64,000 nt of DNA from an uncultured Bacteroidales bacterium (GTDB lineage Bacteria; Bacteroidota; Bacteroidia; Bacteroidales; P3): positions 44,290-108,289 of the forward strand of contig ONIP01000024.1 in NCBI GenBank assembly GCA_900317955.1. Direction: 5' to 3'. A program made the translations under genes and the position numbers. The notes below the pieces were generated by a model, which ran no database searches, had not been told where the DNA came from, and saw nothing but the letters and a program-made list of their open reading frames with translations. Positions 1-9,070 of the stretch are shown here, piece after piece; position 1 is the first letter of the stretch, and each line of letters starts with the position of its first letter.

Positions 1-584
1 CCCGTGGCGGCTATCATCTTCACCAATGCCGGATCCGTCTGGTCGCAGCCGTCCTTGGTGCGTCCGTTGCGCTGGGCTATCCAGGCACTATGTCCCTCGC
101 TCACCACAATCTGCCGCAACACCGTCGAAAGTTCCATCAAACTACGGTAGTATGCCTTACGTCCACCGCCGCGGGCTATGCCTATCATCTTGTTAACCTT
201 GGCCAGCTGTGCCATCAACGGCATCTCATACAGGTTTGACCCAACAACCAGATACGTGGTATCCAGCCCCAACGTTATCAATTGGTACTGCAACATCATG
301 CTGTCAACCACTATATCCCGGTGGTTTGAAATGAAAAGACAGGGCTTCCCATCAAGATATTCTTGTCCCGAGCATGTGAAAGTCTCCATCGTTTGCGCCA
401 TCATAAAACGGCATCCGCGGTACATCACATCTCCCTGAAAGGTGCGTATACTGTCATAAGCCGCGAAACGCTCCTTCAGCGCCTCGGCCGTCAGTTCAGG
501 AAAGAGTTTTAAGGCCAGCTCATTACCCGCCAGCCCATTCATTATCTCCCTAAACTCCTGTATGCTACATGTATAACTTTCCAC
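1..584 (-). CDS. PlsC/PlsB-like acyltransferase (C-terminus cut by window edge)
   Basis: Probable 1-acyl-glycerol-3-phosphate-type acyltransferase of the Bacteroidetes family, acting at the inner membrane in phospholipid synthesis. The visible ~194 residues contain the acyltransferase signature FISNHRDIVVDS and, further on, AQRNGRTKDG, both typical of this family. The 3' end lies outside the window. The start is uncertain. ATG at 542 gives a short N-terminus, but the residues encoded upstream of it (QEFREIMNGLAGNE) look like the conserved family N-terminus, so GTG at 584 is preferred. That GTG lies about 20 bases after a good -7 box (606-613). The gene is downstream of aroE on the same strand but has its own promoter. 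Confidence 0.7.
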   Translation of the reverse strand, partial: MESYTCSIQEFREIMNGLAGNELALKLFPELTAEALKERFAAYDSIRTFQGDVMYRGCRFMMAQTMETFTCSGQEYLDGKPCLFISNHRDIVVDSMMLQYQLITLGLDTTYLVVGSNLYEMPLMAQLAKVNKMIGIARGGGRKAYYRSLMELSTVLRQIVVSEGHSAWIAQRNGRTKDGCDQTDPALVKMIAAT

Positions 585-605
585 CTCTTATGAATATTGG
601 AACTG

Positions 606-613
606 CAAAGTTA
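606..613 (-). promoter_or_regulatory. Bacteroidetes -7 box for the acyltransferase gene
   Basis: On the minus strand this reads TAACTTTG, matching TAnnTTTG. It lies in the gap between aroE and the acyltransferase gene. Transcription would start near 598-602, leaving a leader of about 15 nt. Confidence 0.6.
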
Positions 614-660
614 CAAAAAAAAAATGAATCAGCACATAACCTCTTTCCCCCATTGCAAAT

Positions 661-1401
661 TCACTCTCCCTCTGTCGCCCGGTTCCACACCATCCAACTC
701 AGTTCTGCCTGTCTTTGCAACATCTTCAATCCTCCGCACACCGTGGCTCCCGCCTGCTTTGCCTGACGCAAAAACAACGTCTCCTGTGGGTTGTATATCA
801 AGTCATAGCAAAAATGCTGCTCCCCTATTCGCTGTGGTTCCGGCCAAGGCGACGCCTCCGTCGCAGGATACATCCCTACAGGTGTCGCGTTCACTATCAA
901 CAAATGCGTCGCAGCCAACTCCATCGCCTCATCATAACCCACCGCCTCTCCTACCGGCTTCCGCGACACAAACTTATATTCTATCCCCAACCCTTTCAAT
1001 GCAAACGCCACTGCCTTGGCTGCCCCGCCTGTCCCCAGCACCAACGCCGCCTTGTGCCACGGCTGCAGCAACGGCCTCAAAGTCTCGGCAAAGGCAGGCG
1101 AATCCGTGTTATATCCCTTCAACCTTCCCCCTCGGCAGTCCACACAATTCACCGCTCCCACTCCCCGCGCCGTCTCGTCAAGCTCGTCCATCCATTCCAA
1201 AACCGCCTCCTTGTAGGGGATAGTCACATTAAACCCCTTCAGGCCGTTCCGCTCTGCCCATGTCCGCAAATCGGCTACCCCGTCCAACTCATACAGTCTA
1301 TACTCCGCATCGGCGATTCCCTCTCTTTCAAACTTCTCCCCAAACCATTTTGCCGACCACGAATGGCCCAGTTTTTTCCCTATCAAACCATATTTTTTCA
1401 T
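661..1401 (-). CDS. aroE: Shikimate dehydrogenase
   Basis: NADPH-dependent reduction of 3-dehydroshikimate to shikimate, step four of the chorismate pathway (cytosolic). The 246 residues show the substrate-binding motif GHSWSAKWF near the N-terminus, NVTIPYK with the catalytic lysine, NTDSPAF, the dinucleotide-binding loop GTGGAAKAV, and a C-terminal segment GGLKMLQRQAELSW with the conserved Gln. Length is slightly short of the usual ~270, as in other Bacteroidetes AroE. The ATG at 1401 sits only five bases from a -7 box, so the mRNA may be nearly leaderless. It is divergent from the gene at 1540. Confidence 0.95.
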   Translation of the reverse strand: MKKYGLIGKKLGHSWSAKWFGEKFEREGIADAEYRLYELDGVADLRTWAERNGLKGFNVTIPYKEAVLEWMDELDETARGVGAVNCVDCRGGRLKGYNTDSPAFAETLRPLLQPWHKAALVLGTGGAAKAVAFALKGLGIEYKFVSRKPVGEAVGYDEAMELAATHLLIVNATPVGMYPATEASPWPEPQRIGEQHFCYDLIYNPQETLFLRQAKQAGATVCGGLKMLQRQAELSWMVWNRATEGE

Positions 1402-1405
1402 ACTG

Positions 1406-1413
1406 CAAAAATA
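1406..1413 (-). promoter_or_regulatory. Bacteroidetes -7 box for aroE
   Basis: Minus strand TATTTTTG followed by CA, matching TAnnTTTG. Its last base is four bases from the aroE ATG, so the transcript is predicted to be leaderless or nearly so. Confidence 0.6.
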
Positions 1414-1509
1414 CTAAAAAAAAACCACTCCCCGCCATTTCTCAGCAAGAAACTCTTCCCGCTCCCAAAATTACCGTTAAAAAAATGTCAATTTTTGCCG
1501 TTTTCTTCG

Positions 1510-1517
1510 TATCTTTG
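1510..1517 (+). promoter_or_regulatory. Bacteroidetes -7 box for the gene at 1540
   Basis: TATCTTTG followed by CA, 22 bases before the ATG. A TTTTTG stretch lies at 1492-1497, closer than the ideal 19-bp spacing. Confidence 0.55.
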
Positions 1518-1539
1518 CATTTTCAACTCACCCCAGTCC

Positions 1540-2604
1540 ATGAAGAAATTCTTTCGCATCATCCTGTTAATAATCAACCTTTTTGCTGCGGCCGCACTTA
1601 TCCTTTCCACCCTCGCAGGCTCTATCGAACCCTCCCGATGTGTCGCCATTTCCATCCTCAGCTACGCCTACGTCATCTTCCTGCTTGCCAATATCGTCTT
1701 TATCATCATCTGGCTCTGTCTCTCGCGCTGGGAATTTCTCATCTCCGTCGCCGCCATCGTCGCACGGCTCTCCTTCATCCCTCTCTTCTTTCAAATCGGC
1801 GGCAACATCGAGAAAACCCCTGGTGACGATGTTCTCCGCATCATGACTTTCAACTGCCACAGCTTCACCGGACGCGACTACGACAACCCTACCCCTCGCG
1901 ACACCAACGCCCTCTCTTTCCTCGCCCTCCTCAACGAGGAAGACCCCGACGTCATCTGCCTGCAAGAGTTCTACACCTCACGCCATGTCAAGCTCGCCGA
2001 CAGCCTTGCCAACCGCGGCTACTCTTATCGCTATGGAATCCACAAAGAAACAATCTCCCAATGCATCCTCTTCTCCCGCTATCCCATCGTCAATAAAGAC
2101 CCCATGGACACCAAGTCCAAATTCTACGCCGACATCGACATGCATGGCACCCCCGTGCGCATCTGTGGTGTCCACCTCGACTCCTACCAACTCGACTCCA
2201 ACGACTTCGAAAGCTTCGAGAACCTCTCCCACGCCAAAACCGACAGCACCACCCATCGCCTGCTAAAAAAATTCACCGAGACCACCCGCTGCCATGAACA
2301 GGAATGGAAAGAGGAACTCCTCCCCCTTATCCAGCAAACCACTACCCCATTTATCCTCACTGGCGATTTCAACGACACTCCGGCCTCCTACATCTACCAG
2401 CAAGCCACCACACTACTCTGCGACCCCTACATTGAACAAGGACGCGGTTTCGGCACCACCTACCACGGTCCCTACCCCGCCTTCCGCATCGACTATATAC
2501 TCCACACCCCCGACATCGAAGCCCTTTCCTACAAGCGCATCTCAACCCCCATCTCCGACCACTGTCCCATCGTTGTCGACCTCCGCATACCCTCCAACCA
2601 ATAA
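1540..2604 (+). CDS. Membrane-anchored endonuclease/exonuclease/phosphatase family protein
   Basis: The 354 residues begin with two or three hydrophobic helices (about residues 5-27, 36-60 and 64-80), followed by an EEP-fold hydrolase domain. Catalytic motifs are visible: DVICLQEFY (E143), GDFND (D276, N278) and SDHCP (D340, H341). These imply a Mg-dependent phosphodiesterase acting outside the membrane; the substrate cannot be told (nucleic acid, sphingomyelin-like lipid or inositol phosphate are all possible). The ATG at 1540 follows a promoter and starts the first hydrophobic helix. The frame stays open far upstream antisense to aroE, but that extension has no homology-like character. nth follows after 18 bp, so the two are probably co-transcribed. 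Confidence 0.88.
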   Translation: MKKFFRIILLIINLFAAAALILSTLAGSIEPSRCVAISILSYAYVIFLLANIVFIIIWLCLSRWEFLISVAAIVARLSFIPLFFQIGGNIEKTPGDDVLRIMTFNCHSFTGRDYDNPTPRDTNALSFLALLNEEDPDVICLQEFYTSRHVKLADSLANRGYSYRYGIHKETISQCILFSRYPIVNKDPMDTKSKFYADIDMHGTPVRICGVHLDSYQLDSNDFESFENLSHAKTDSTTHRLLKKFTETTRCHEQEWKEELLPLIQQTTTPFILTGDFNDTPASYIYQQATTLLCDPYIEQGRGFGTTYHGPYPAFRIDYILHTPDIEALSYKRISTPISDHCPIVVDLRIPSNQ

Positions 2605-2622
2605 CCCCCGCATCCTTTTGAC

Positions 2623-3333
2623 GTGACACAAAAAGAACGATACCAACAAACTATAGCCTGGTTCGAAGAAGCCATGCCCTCCGCTCAAACCGAGTTGCAC
2701 TACAAAGACCCCTTCCAACTCCTTGTAGCGGTCATTCTCTCTGCCCAATGCACCGACAAACGTGTCAACATGACCACCCCCGCACTCTTCCAAGCCTACC
2801 CCGACCCCCAATCCATGGCTCAAGCCACCCCCGACGACCTCTTTGCCTACATCCACTCCATTTCCTATCCCCACAACAAAAGCAAGCACCTCGCCGCCAT
2901 GGCCCGCACCCTCGTCGAGCAATTCGGAGGCAACGTTCCCTCCGACATCGACCAACTGCAGCAACTCCCTGGCGTAGGACGCAAAACCGCCAACGTCATC
3001 GCCTCCGTAGTCTTCAACAAACCCGCCCTTGCCGTCGACACCCACGTCTTCCGTGTCGCCAACCGCATCGGGCTCACCAACAACAGCAAATCCCCTCTCC
3101 AAACCGAGCGCGAACTCGTCAAGCACATCCCTGAAGACAAACTCGCCATCGCCCACCACTGGCTCATCCTCCACGGCCGCTACGTCTGCCAAGCCCGCAA
3201 ACCCCACTGCCCCCAATGCGGCCTAACCACCCTCTGCAAATACTTCAAATCGAATGAGTCAAAGTGCCAGCAAAAACAAGAAAGTCTCCCCCAAGAAAAC
3301 AAAAGAACGAAATCAAAGGACTCAAAGGACTAA
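2623..3333 (+). CDS. nth: Endonuclease III (DNA glycosylase/AP lyase)
   Basis: Base excision repair enzyme removing oxidised pyrimidines. The 236 residues carry the helix-hairpin-helix LPGVGRKTANVI with catalytic K121, the aspartate D139 in AVDTHVFR, and the iron-sulfur cluster motif C189-X6-C196-X2-C199-X5-C205. The start is GTG. About 25 lysine/glutamine-rich residues after the last cysteine form a tail longer than the classic enzyme. The stop codon overlaps the beginning of an intergenic tandem repeat. Confidence 0.95.
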   Translation: MTQKERYQQTIAWFEEAMPSAQTELHYKDPFQLLVAVILSAQCTDKRVNMTTPALFQAYPDPQSMAQATPDDLFAYIHSISYPHNKSKHLAAMARTLVEQFGGNVPSDIDQLQQLPGVGRKTANVIASVVFNKPALAVDTHVFRVANRIGLTNNSKSPLQTERELVKHIPEDKLAIAHHWLILHGRYVCQARKPHCPQCGLTTLCKYFKSNESKCQQKQESLPQENKRTKSKDSKD

Positions 3334-3404
3334 CGAATTAACACATTAACGAATTAACACATTCCAAGGATTAACACATTAACGAATTAACGAATTAACG
3401 AATT
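3331..3404. repeat. Short tandem repeat, TTAACGAATTAACACA family
   Basis: Several alternating copies of AACGAATT and AACACATT fill the nth/BatA-like gap. The unit is the reverse complement of the larger array at 26674-26987. Confidence 0.75.
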
Positions 3405-3412
3405 CAACTCTC

Positions 3413-5488
3413 ATGTTAACCCATCCCCTTTTCCTGATAGGCCTCTCGGCAATAGCCATCCCCATCATAATCCATCTGCTGCAACTGCGCCGCTATCGCA
3501 AAGTCTATTTCAGCAACGTGGACATGCTCGACGAACTCCAGTCCGAGAACCGTCGTCAGCACAACCTGCGCAAACTCCTCATCCTTGCCTCCCGCATCCT
3601 TGCCATCGTCTGCCTTGTCCTCGCCTTCTGCCAACCCGTCATTCCCTCCAAACAATCCCCCTTGGAAAGCGGAGCCACCGTCGTCAGCATCTACCTCGAC
3701 AACTCCTACAGCATGGAAACCGGCGGCATGGAAGGCAGCCTTATCGAAACTGCCAAGCAAAAAGCCCGTGAGATTGCCGCCGCCTACGACCCAGGCACCC
3801 ACTTCCAACTCCTTACCAACAATATGGACGGCAGCCAATTCCGCTGGCTCAGCCGTGAAGAGCTCCTGCAAGCCGTCGACCTTGTCGAAGCCGGTGCCGT
3901 CACCACCCCCCTCTCCGTAACAGCCGCCCGCCAAAACCAATTCCTCCTCTCTGCCACCGCCGGCAACCGCCACGCCTATCTCATCAGCGACTTCCAACGC
4001 TCCACCTCCGACCTCTCCCAACTCCCCGCCGACAGTGCCGTCCTCTCCACCCTCATCCCCCTCGGGGGCAGCCAACTCGCCAACATCTGCCTCGACAGCC
4101 TCTCCTTCAACTCCCCGGCCTACTTCCCGGGAGCCACTGTCAAAATCGACGCCCGTCTCCGCAATCTCTCCGACAAACCCGTCGAAAAGCAACCCCTGCG
4201 CCTCTTCATTGGCAACCGCCAGCAGGCCGTCACCTCCGTCGACCTCCCCGCCAACGGCTCTGCCACAGCCACTCTCACCTTCACCATCCAAAACGACAGC
4301 CTTCTCCAAGGCCATGTCGAAACCACCGACTACCCCGTCACCTTCGACGACCATCTCTTCTTCTCCCTCCCCGTCACCTCCCGCATCCCCCTCCTCGTCA
4401 TCAGTGGCCAAGACGAAAATCCCTTCCTCAAAAAGCTCTTCAACGGCGACTCCCTCACCCGCTACCTCCAAATGCCCTATAACGCGCTCGACTATGCCCG
4501 CATAGAAGACAACCGCCTCATCATCCTCGACCAACTCCATGCCATCCCCTCCGGTCTGGCTCGCACCCTCACCCAGTTCGTCGCCGACGGCGGCACCCTC
4601 CTCGTCATCCCTGCCCCCGCTGCCGAGACCGATTCCTACAACCAACTCCTCGCCTCCCTTCAGGCTCCCCAACTTGGCTCATGGCAGAAACGTCCCGTCC
4701 GCACCCGCTCCATACTCCTCACCCATCCCCTCTACCAAGGTGTCTTCCAAGGTCGAAACGAAGACCTTGAAACGCCCACCTTCACCGGCTTCTATTCCCT
4801 CAGCCCCAATGCAGGCACCGTCGCCCAACCCATCATCGAACTTGTCGACGGCCATCCTGCCCTCACCCTCACCCCCTACGCCGAAGGCCGTCTCTACCTC
4901 TTTGCCTCGCCCCTCACCCCCGAGCACACCGACTTCATTCATCAAGCCCTCTTCGTCCCTACCCTCTACAACATGGCCCTCTTCAGCTCGCCCCATCCTC
5001 TCCCCTACCACTCCCTCTCTTCGTCCGCGCCCATCCCACTCTCCACCAAACCCCGCAACAACGAAACCCCGCGCACCCTCACCCCCTCCGCGCCCGACAA
5101 CAACCAAACCACCCCCTTCATCCCCGACATACGCCACTCCGGCTCCCGCTGGTATATGCTGCCCCACGGCGAAATCAAGCAGGCCGGCACCTTCCTCCTC
5201 TCCCCCGCTCCGACCGAAGGACTTGCCTTCAACTATAGCCGTGACGAGTCCGACCTCACCTCCTACAGCCGCAACGAAATCAAACAACTCCTCAACACTG
5301 TCGGTCTCACCACCTATACCCTCTCTCCCCCTGCCACCAAATCCATGACCGACTTTATCCGCAACCGCAGCCAAGGCACCCCCCTCTGGCACTGGTTTAT
5401 CATGCTCACACTCCTTTCCCTCCTTGTCGAAACCCTCCTCATCAGGCTCCCTGCCGCCAAGCGTGGCCGTGGCTCCGCTGAGGTATGA
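3413..5488 (+). CDS. BatA-like membrane protein with von Willebrand factor A domain
   Basis: The 691 residues start with the aerotolerance-regulator (BatA) N-terminal module: a hydrophobic helix (1-20), the LQLRRYRKVYFSNVDML region, and a second helix around 57-77. A vWA domain follows with a MIDAS-type motif DNSYS at about D96. A long extracytoplasmic region comes next, and a final helix near residues 655-676 (HWFIMLTLLSLLVETLLI) anchors the C-terminus. The architecture fits the BatA N-terminal domain proteins of Bacteroidetes; a role in envelope stress or complex assembly is inferred only. It is followed at 29 bp by an ABC exporter pair on the same strand. Confidence 0.85.
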   Translation: MLTHPLFLIGLSAIAIPIIIHLLQLRRYRKVYFSNVDMLDELQSENRRQHNLRKLLILASRILAIVCLVLAFCQPVIPSKQSPLESGATVVSIYLDNSYSMETGGMEGSLIETAKQKAREIAAAYDPGTHFQLLTNNMDGSQFRWLSREELLQAVDLVEAGAVTTPLSVTAARQNQFLLSATAGNRHAYLISDFQRSTSDLSQLPADSAVLSTLIPLGGSQLANICLDSLSFNSPAYFPGATVKIDARLRNLSDKPVEKQPLRLFIGNRQQAVTSVDLPANGSATATLTFTIQNDSLLQGHVETTDYPVTFDDHLFFSLPVTSRIPLLVISGQDENPFLKKLFNGDSLTRYLQMPYNALDYARIEDNRLIILDQLHAIPSGLARTLTQFVADGGTLLVIPAPAAETDSYNQLLASLQAPQLGSWQKRPVRTRSILLTHPLYQGVFQGRNEDLETPTFTGFYSLSPNAGTVAQPIIELVDGHPALTLTPYAEGRLYLFASPLTPEHTDFIHQALFVPTLYNMALFSSPHPLPYHSLSSSAPIPLSTKPRNNETPRTLTPSAPDNNQTTPFIPDIRHSGSRWYMLPHGEIKQAGTFLLSPAPTEGLAFNYSRDESDLTSYSRNEIKQLLNTVGLTTYTLSPPATKSMTDFIRNRSQGTPLWHWFIMLTLLSLLVETLLIRLPAAKRGRGSAEV

Positions 5489-5516
5489 CCCCATATAACC
5501 CCTAATCCCACATCCC

Positions 5517-6224
5517 GTGTTAACTCTCAACAACATATCCAAAACCTTCGGCTCGTTCCAAGCCCTCGACGATGTTTCCCTGCACGTCCGCCGCGGCACC
5601 GTTTTCGGTCTTCTCGGTCCCAACGGAGCCGGCAAGACAACGCTCATCCGCATCATCAACCGTATTATCGCCCCCAACAGCGGCACCATCCTCTTCGACG
5701 GTCACCCCATGACCGACAACGATGTTCTGCATATCGGTTACCTCCCCGAAGAACGCGGCCTCTACAAAAAAATGCGTGTGGGCGAGCAAGCCATCTACCT
5801 CGCCCGCCTCAAAGGTCTCGACAAGACCACTGCCCAGCAGCACCTTCGCCAATGGTTCGAACGTCTCGACATTGCCAGCTGGTGGAACCGCCCCGTCGAA
5901 GAACTCTCCAAAGGCATGCAGCAAAAGGTCCAATTCGTCGTCACCATGCTCCACAACCCCCAACTCCTCATCCTCGACGAACCTTTCAGCGGCTTCGACC
6001 CTGTCAATGCCGACATCCTCAAACGCGAAATCCTCCGCCTCAAAGCCGAAGGAACCACCATCATCTTCTCAACCCACAACATGCCCTCTGCCGAAGAGCT
6101 CTGCGACGACATCGCCCTTATCAACCACGCCCGGGTGGTCCTCAGCGGCACTCTCGCCGACATCAAAGACCAGAACCCCGGCAAAGCCCTCGACCGTATT
6201 TTTATTGACACTGTAAAACAATGA
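5517..6224 (+). CDS. ABC transporter ATP-binding protein (NatA-type)
   Basis: The 235 residues form one ABC ATPase: Walker A GPNGAGKTT near residue 37, signature LSKGMQQKV, Walker B LLILDEPFSGFDP and switch histidine STHNM. The DUF4162-like tail (ALINHARVVLSGTL) is typical of NatA/drug-export ATPases. It begins at GTG 5517 (MLTLNNISKTFG). Its stop overlaps the permease start by 4 bp (ATGA), so translation is coupled and the two form one exporter. Substrate unknown. Confidence 0.93.
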   Translation: MLTLNNISKTFGSFQALDDVSLHVRRGTVFGLLGPNGAGKTTLIRIINRIIAPNSGTILFDGHPMTDNDVLHIGYLPEERGLYKKMRVGEQAIYLARLKGLDKTTAQQHLRQWFERLDIASWWNRPVEELSKGMQQKVQFVVTMLHNPQLLILDEPFSGFDPVNADILKREILRLKAEGTTIIFSTHNMPSAEELCDDIALINHARVVLSGTLADIKDQNPGKALDRIFIDTVKQ

Positions 6225-7582
6225 ACAAGATACTCCTCGTCATACAGCGCGAATACCTCACCCGCGTCAAGAAACCTTCATTCTGGATACTCACCATCGT
6301 CGTCCCGATTCTGCTGGCAGGTGTCTACGCCATCCCCATCATCATGGCCGCCCGCCCCCTGGAACACGCCCACGTCTTAGTGGTCGACGACACTGGACTC
6401 TTCCAAGGGCAGTTCCGCTCCGGGCGCGACATCAGCTACCACGAGGCCGGAAGCATAGACTACGCCCGCCGTCAGCTGGAACAGCACGACAGCCTCGACG
6501 CCATAGTCTACATCCCCGCCCGCGAAACCACCCTCCCACGCGACGCCTACCTCTACTACCGCACCGACGCCCCCTCCATGACCGTGCAGGGCGACGTCAA
6601 CAGCCAACTGCAGGAAATACTCCGCAACCGCATCCTTCTCGACGTCCACGGCCTCACCCCCGATGACTACACCATGCTCACCTCTACCCACATCAAACTG
6701 CGCACGCAGGACATAGAAACCGGCCGCGACAGTTTCCTTATGATTAAAACTGCCCTCGGCATCATCCTGGCAATGCTGGTCTTCGTTGCCGTATTCATGT
6801 TCGGCTCTCAGGTAATGCGCGGCGTTATGGAAGAAAAGACCAGCCGCATTGTCGAAGTCATCGTGTGCAGTGTGAAACCCTTCCAACTCATGATGGGCAA
6901 AGTGGTGGGAATCGGCCTTGTAGGCCTCACCCAGTTTGCGCTGTGGGTACTGCTCTCCTCCTTCGCCGTGGCGGGCATTCAGCTCACCAACGCCGACCTC
7001 TTCGAGCAAGCCGCCCGCAACAGCAACCGTTCCGAAATAGCCACCAAAGGCACCGAAGCCACCACTCAATACCAGACTGCACAGGACCAGACCGCACAAT
7101 ACGAAGCCGGCGAAGGCATTGACCGCAGCATCCAAGACCTCATCCAGGGGCTCTCCGACATCAACTACTCCCTCATCATCCTGCTCTTCATCTTCTACTT
7201 CGTGTTCGGCTATCTGCTCTACGCCTCCCTCTTCGCGGCGGCGGGCTCGCTTGTCGACAACGATACCGACTCGCAGCAATTCACCCTGCCCCTCACCATC
7301 CCCCTGCTGCTGTCCATTCTCCTCCTGCCCTCCATGCTCAACCAACCCTCCGGTGACCTCAGCGTATGGCTTTCCATCATTCCCTTCACCTCGCCGGTGG
7401 CCATGCTGCTCCGCATTCCCTTCGGTGTTCCTGCCTGGCAGGTGCTGCTCTCCATGCTCCTGCTTCTCGCCACCTTCCCCCTCTGCATCTGGGCTGCTGC
7501 CCGCGTCTATCGCTCCGCCATTCTTCGCTATGGCCAGAAAACCACATGGCGCGACGTTTGGCATATCCTGAAAAGAAAGTAA
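6221..7582 (+). CDS. ABC-2 type permease (NatB-like)
   Basis: The 453 residues start with a cytosolic segment and a first helix (FWILTIVVPILLAGVYAI). A large extracytoplasmic domain of about 150 residues follows, then five or so C-terminal helices beginning with LGIILAMLVFVAVFMFGS, with the conserved VMRGVMEEKTSRIVEVIVCSVKP loop of the NatB family. The pair resembles Na+/drug ABC exporters of Bacteroidetes. A polar insert rich in Thr/Gln (about 265-300) separates two of the C-terminal helices. Confidence 0.92.
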   Translation: MNKILLVIQREYLTRVKKPSFWILTIVVPILLAGVYAIPIIMAARPLEHAHVLVVDDTGLFQGQFRSGRDISYHEAGSIDYARRQLEQHDSLDAIVYIPARETTLPRDAYLYYRTDAPSMTVQGDVNSQLQEILRNRILLDVHGLTPDDYTMLTSTHIKLRTQDIETGRDSFLMIKTALGIILAMLVFVAVFMFGSQVMRGVMEEKTSRIVEVIVCSVKPFQLMMGKVVGIGLVGLTQFALWVLLSSFAVAGIQLTNADLFEQAARNSNRSEIATKGTEATTQYQTAQDQTAQYEAGEGIDRSIQDLIQGLSDINYSLIILLFIFYFVFGYLLYASLFAAAGSLVDNDTDSQQFTLPLTIPLLLSILLLPSMLNQPSGDLSVWLSIIPFTSPVAMLLRIPFGVPAWQVLLSMLLLLATFPLCIWAAARVYRSAILRYGQKTTWRDVWHILKRK

Positions 7583-7603
7583 AATCGCCCTAACAACACC
7601 ATC

Positions 7604-8752
7604 ATGAAACAACGCATCCTGCTCCTGTTCCTGCTGCTGGCTCTGACTTCAGCCGTGTCGGCACAAAACACAAAACGTTCCTGGGACCAAGGACCCCTCA
7701 CCTGGGACGACTTCACCCTCCTGCCATCCAACAGAACTGGGCAATCGCTCTTAGAGTACGAACTGGGCTTTGTACCTGTTCACGACACCATCGACGGCAT
7801 AAAATCATACTACCACCTCGCCACTGCCTACATGATACCCGGTGCCTCATGGGTCACTTCCAACTCCCGCACACCCGAACTGCTGCGCTATCACCAAGTT
7901 ATTTTCGACATGCTCGAAGTGGAACGCCGCAATCTTCAACGTTCGCTCAACAGCACCGACGACCCCGAGGAATTCCGCGAAATGCTCTACGCCTCCAGCG
8001 ACCGACTTAACACCCGTGTGGCTGAATTCCGCAACCTTACCAACGACGGCAGCGACACCACCAATCTCGCATCCGTCGAGCAGCAGGTACACCAAGAGCT
8101 CTCTCTGCTCCCGGCCGTCTACCGCCCCTCCTACACCCCTCATCCCTTTGGCTTTATCTCCTACTTCTCGTTGGGTGCCTCGCTCCCCTACGGCACCATG
8201 GGGCAGGCCTTCTCCCCGGGCTTGACCATCGGATATGGGTTCGAAATCCTATGTAAACGCCATTTCCTCAACCTCGAGGCCTACTTGGGCGAACTCGATG
8301 CCCGCAAGGACCTGGCATTATACGGCCCCAACTCCTCCCTTCTGCCCACCAACCTTTTCGTCGAGAAACATGCCTACCGATTCATCACCATCAACGCCGG
8401 CTATGGCTTCATGCTCGTCGACAGCCCCCGCATTCAACTCGCGCCTGTTGCCGGCGTCTGCTTGCGGTCAATCGGAACCCTCAACAAAGAAGCCGAACAT
8501 TTTTACTATGACCGTTTCGAACCCGCTGTGGGTCTCACCTTCCGCCTCCACTTCTGGCGGCAGAACTCCTTTCCCCAATACAGCATCTTCTTTGGCGACA
8601 AACGCATTTCCGAACGTGAATCCGTCTCGCTGCACAGCAAGGTGATACTTTCCTACTCCTCATTCCCCCTCCTCGAAGGCAGCCCCACCGGCTTCAACCT
8701 TTTGGCACAAGTAGGCATCGCCTTCGGCGGCCGGTACCAAATCGTGCATTAA
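7604..8752 (+). CDS. Exported protein of unknown function
   Basis: 382 residues. It has a clear signal peptide (MKQRILLLFLLLALTSAVSA, cleavage before QN), so it is exported. The next segment (LTWDDFTLL) resembles the LTWxDF opening seen in some secreted Bacteroidetes proteins. The C-terminal half has alternating aromatic strands (GYGFEIL, FITINAGYGFML, FRLHFW) and ends in GIAFGGRY, reminiscent of a small outer-membrane beta-barrel or PorT-like fold. No recognised catalytic motif. It follows the ABC exporter by 21 bp and is probably in the same operon. Confidence 0.75.
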   Translation: MKQRILLLFLLLALTSAVSAQNTKRSWDQGPLTWDDFTLLPSNRTGQSLLEYELGFVPVHDTIDGIKSYYHLATAYMIPGASWVTSNSRTPELLRYHQVIFDMLEVERRNLQRSLNSTDDPEEFREMLYASSDRLNTRVAEFRNLTNDGSDTTNLASVEQQVHQELSLLPAVYRPSYTPHPFGFISYFSLGASLPYGTMGQAFSPGLTIGYGFEILCKRHFLNLEAYLGELDARKDLALYGPNSSLLPTNLFVEKHAYRFITINAGYGFMLVDSPRIQLAPVAGVCLRSIGTLNKEAEHFYYDRFEPAVGLTFRLHFWRQNSFPQYSIFFGDKRISERESVSLHSKVILSYSSFPLLEGSPTGFNLLAQVGIAFGGRYQIVH

Positions 8753-9070
8753 TCCCTTGCCAAAACACACTACCCAGCACCTATCACCCAACCACATCCA
8801 ATTATACGACAATACTTTACAACTCGTTCCACAATACATCCAAACTTCGTAAAGTGTCATACTAATGTGGAACAAGGGTAGGTCTAAGATTGTTTTTTCG
8901 ACTTTGTAAAAAAGGGGCTGATGGCGTAGCGGGTTTTAACTTTCATTTTATTTGATATAACTGGTTGAAAAGTTTGCTGTTGGGAGATTTCCGACGGCGG
9001 AATGGCAAAATGTTTTTGCTAAAATTGTTTTTATGTAAAAAAAAAGTTGTATCTTTACAACCAGTAAAAA
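8753..9070. other. Intergenic region before recJ
   Basis: 318 bp of moderately AT-rich sequence without a convincing ORF or RNA. The last 60 bases carry the probable recJ promoter. The strand bias of neighbouring coding sequence (C-rich to the left, G-rich to the right) switches here. Confidence 0.6.
9050..9057 (+). promoter_or_regulatory. Probable -7 box for recJ
   Basis: TATCTTTA, one base off TAnnTTTG, 13 bases before the recJ ATG. A TTG lies at 9025-9027, near the expected -33 position. Confidence 0.45.

Noticed and set aside
715..1539. 275-codon N-terminal extension in frame with the EEP-family gene
   Set aside because: It lies antisense to aroE, is Arg/His/Pro-rich without protein-like character, and the promoter plus signal-like start at 1540 explain the gene.
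3416..4672. Long minus-strand ORF (418 codons) within the BatA-like gene
   Set aside because: Gly/Glu/Val-rich mirror of a C-rich coding strand; the plus-strand product has clear BatA and vWA motifs. The same holds for the ORFs at 6377-7612 and 11291-12796.
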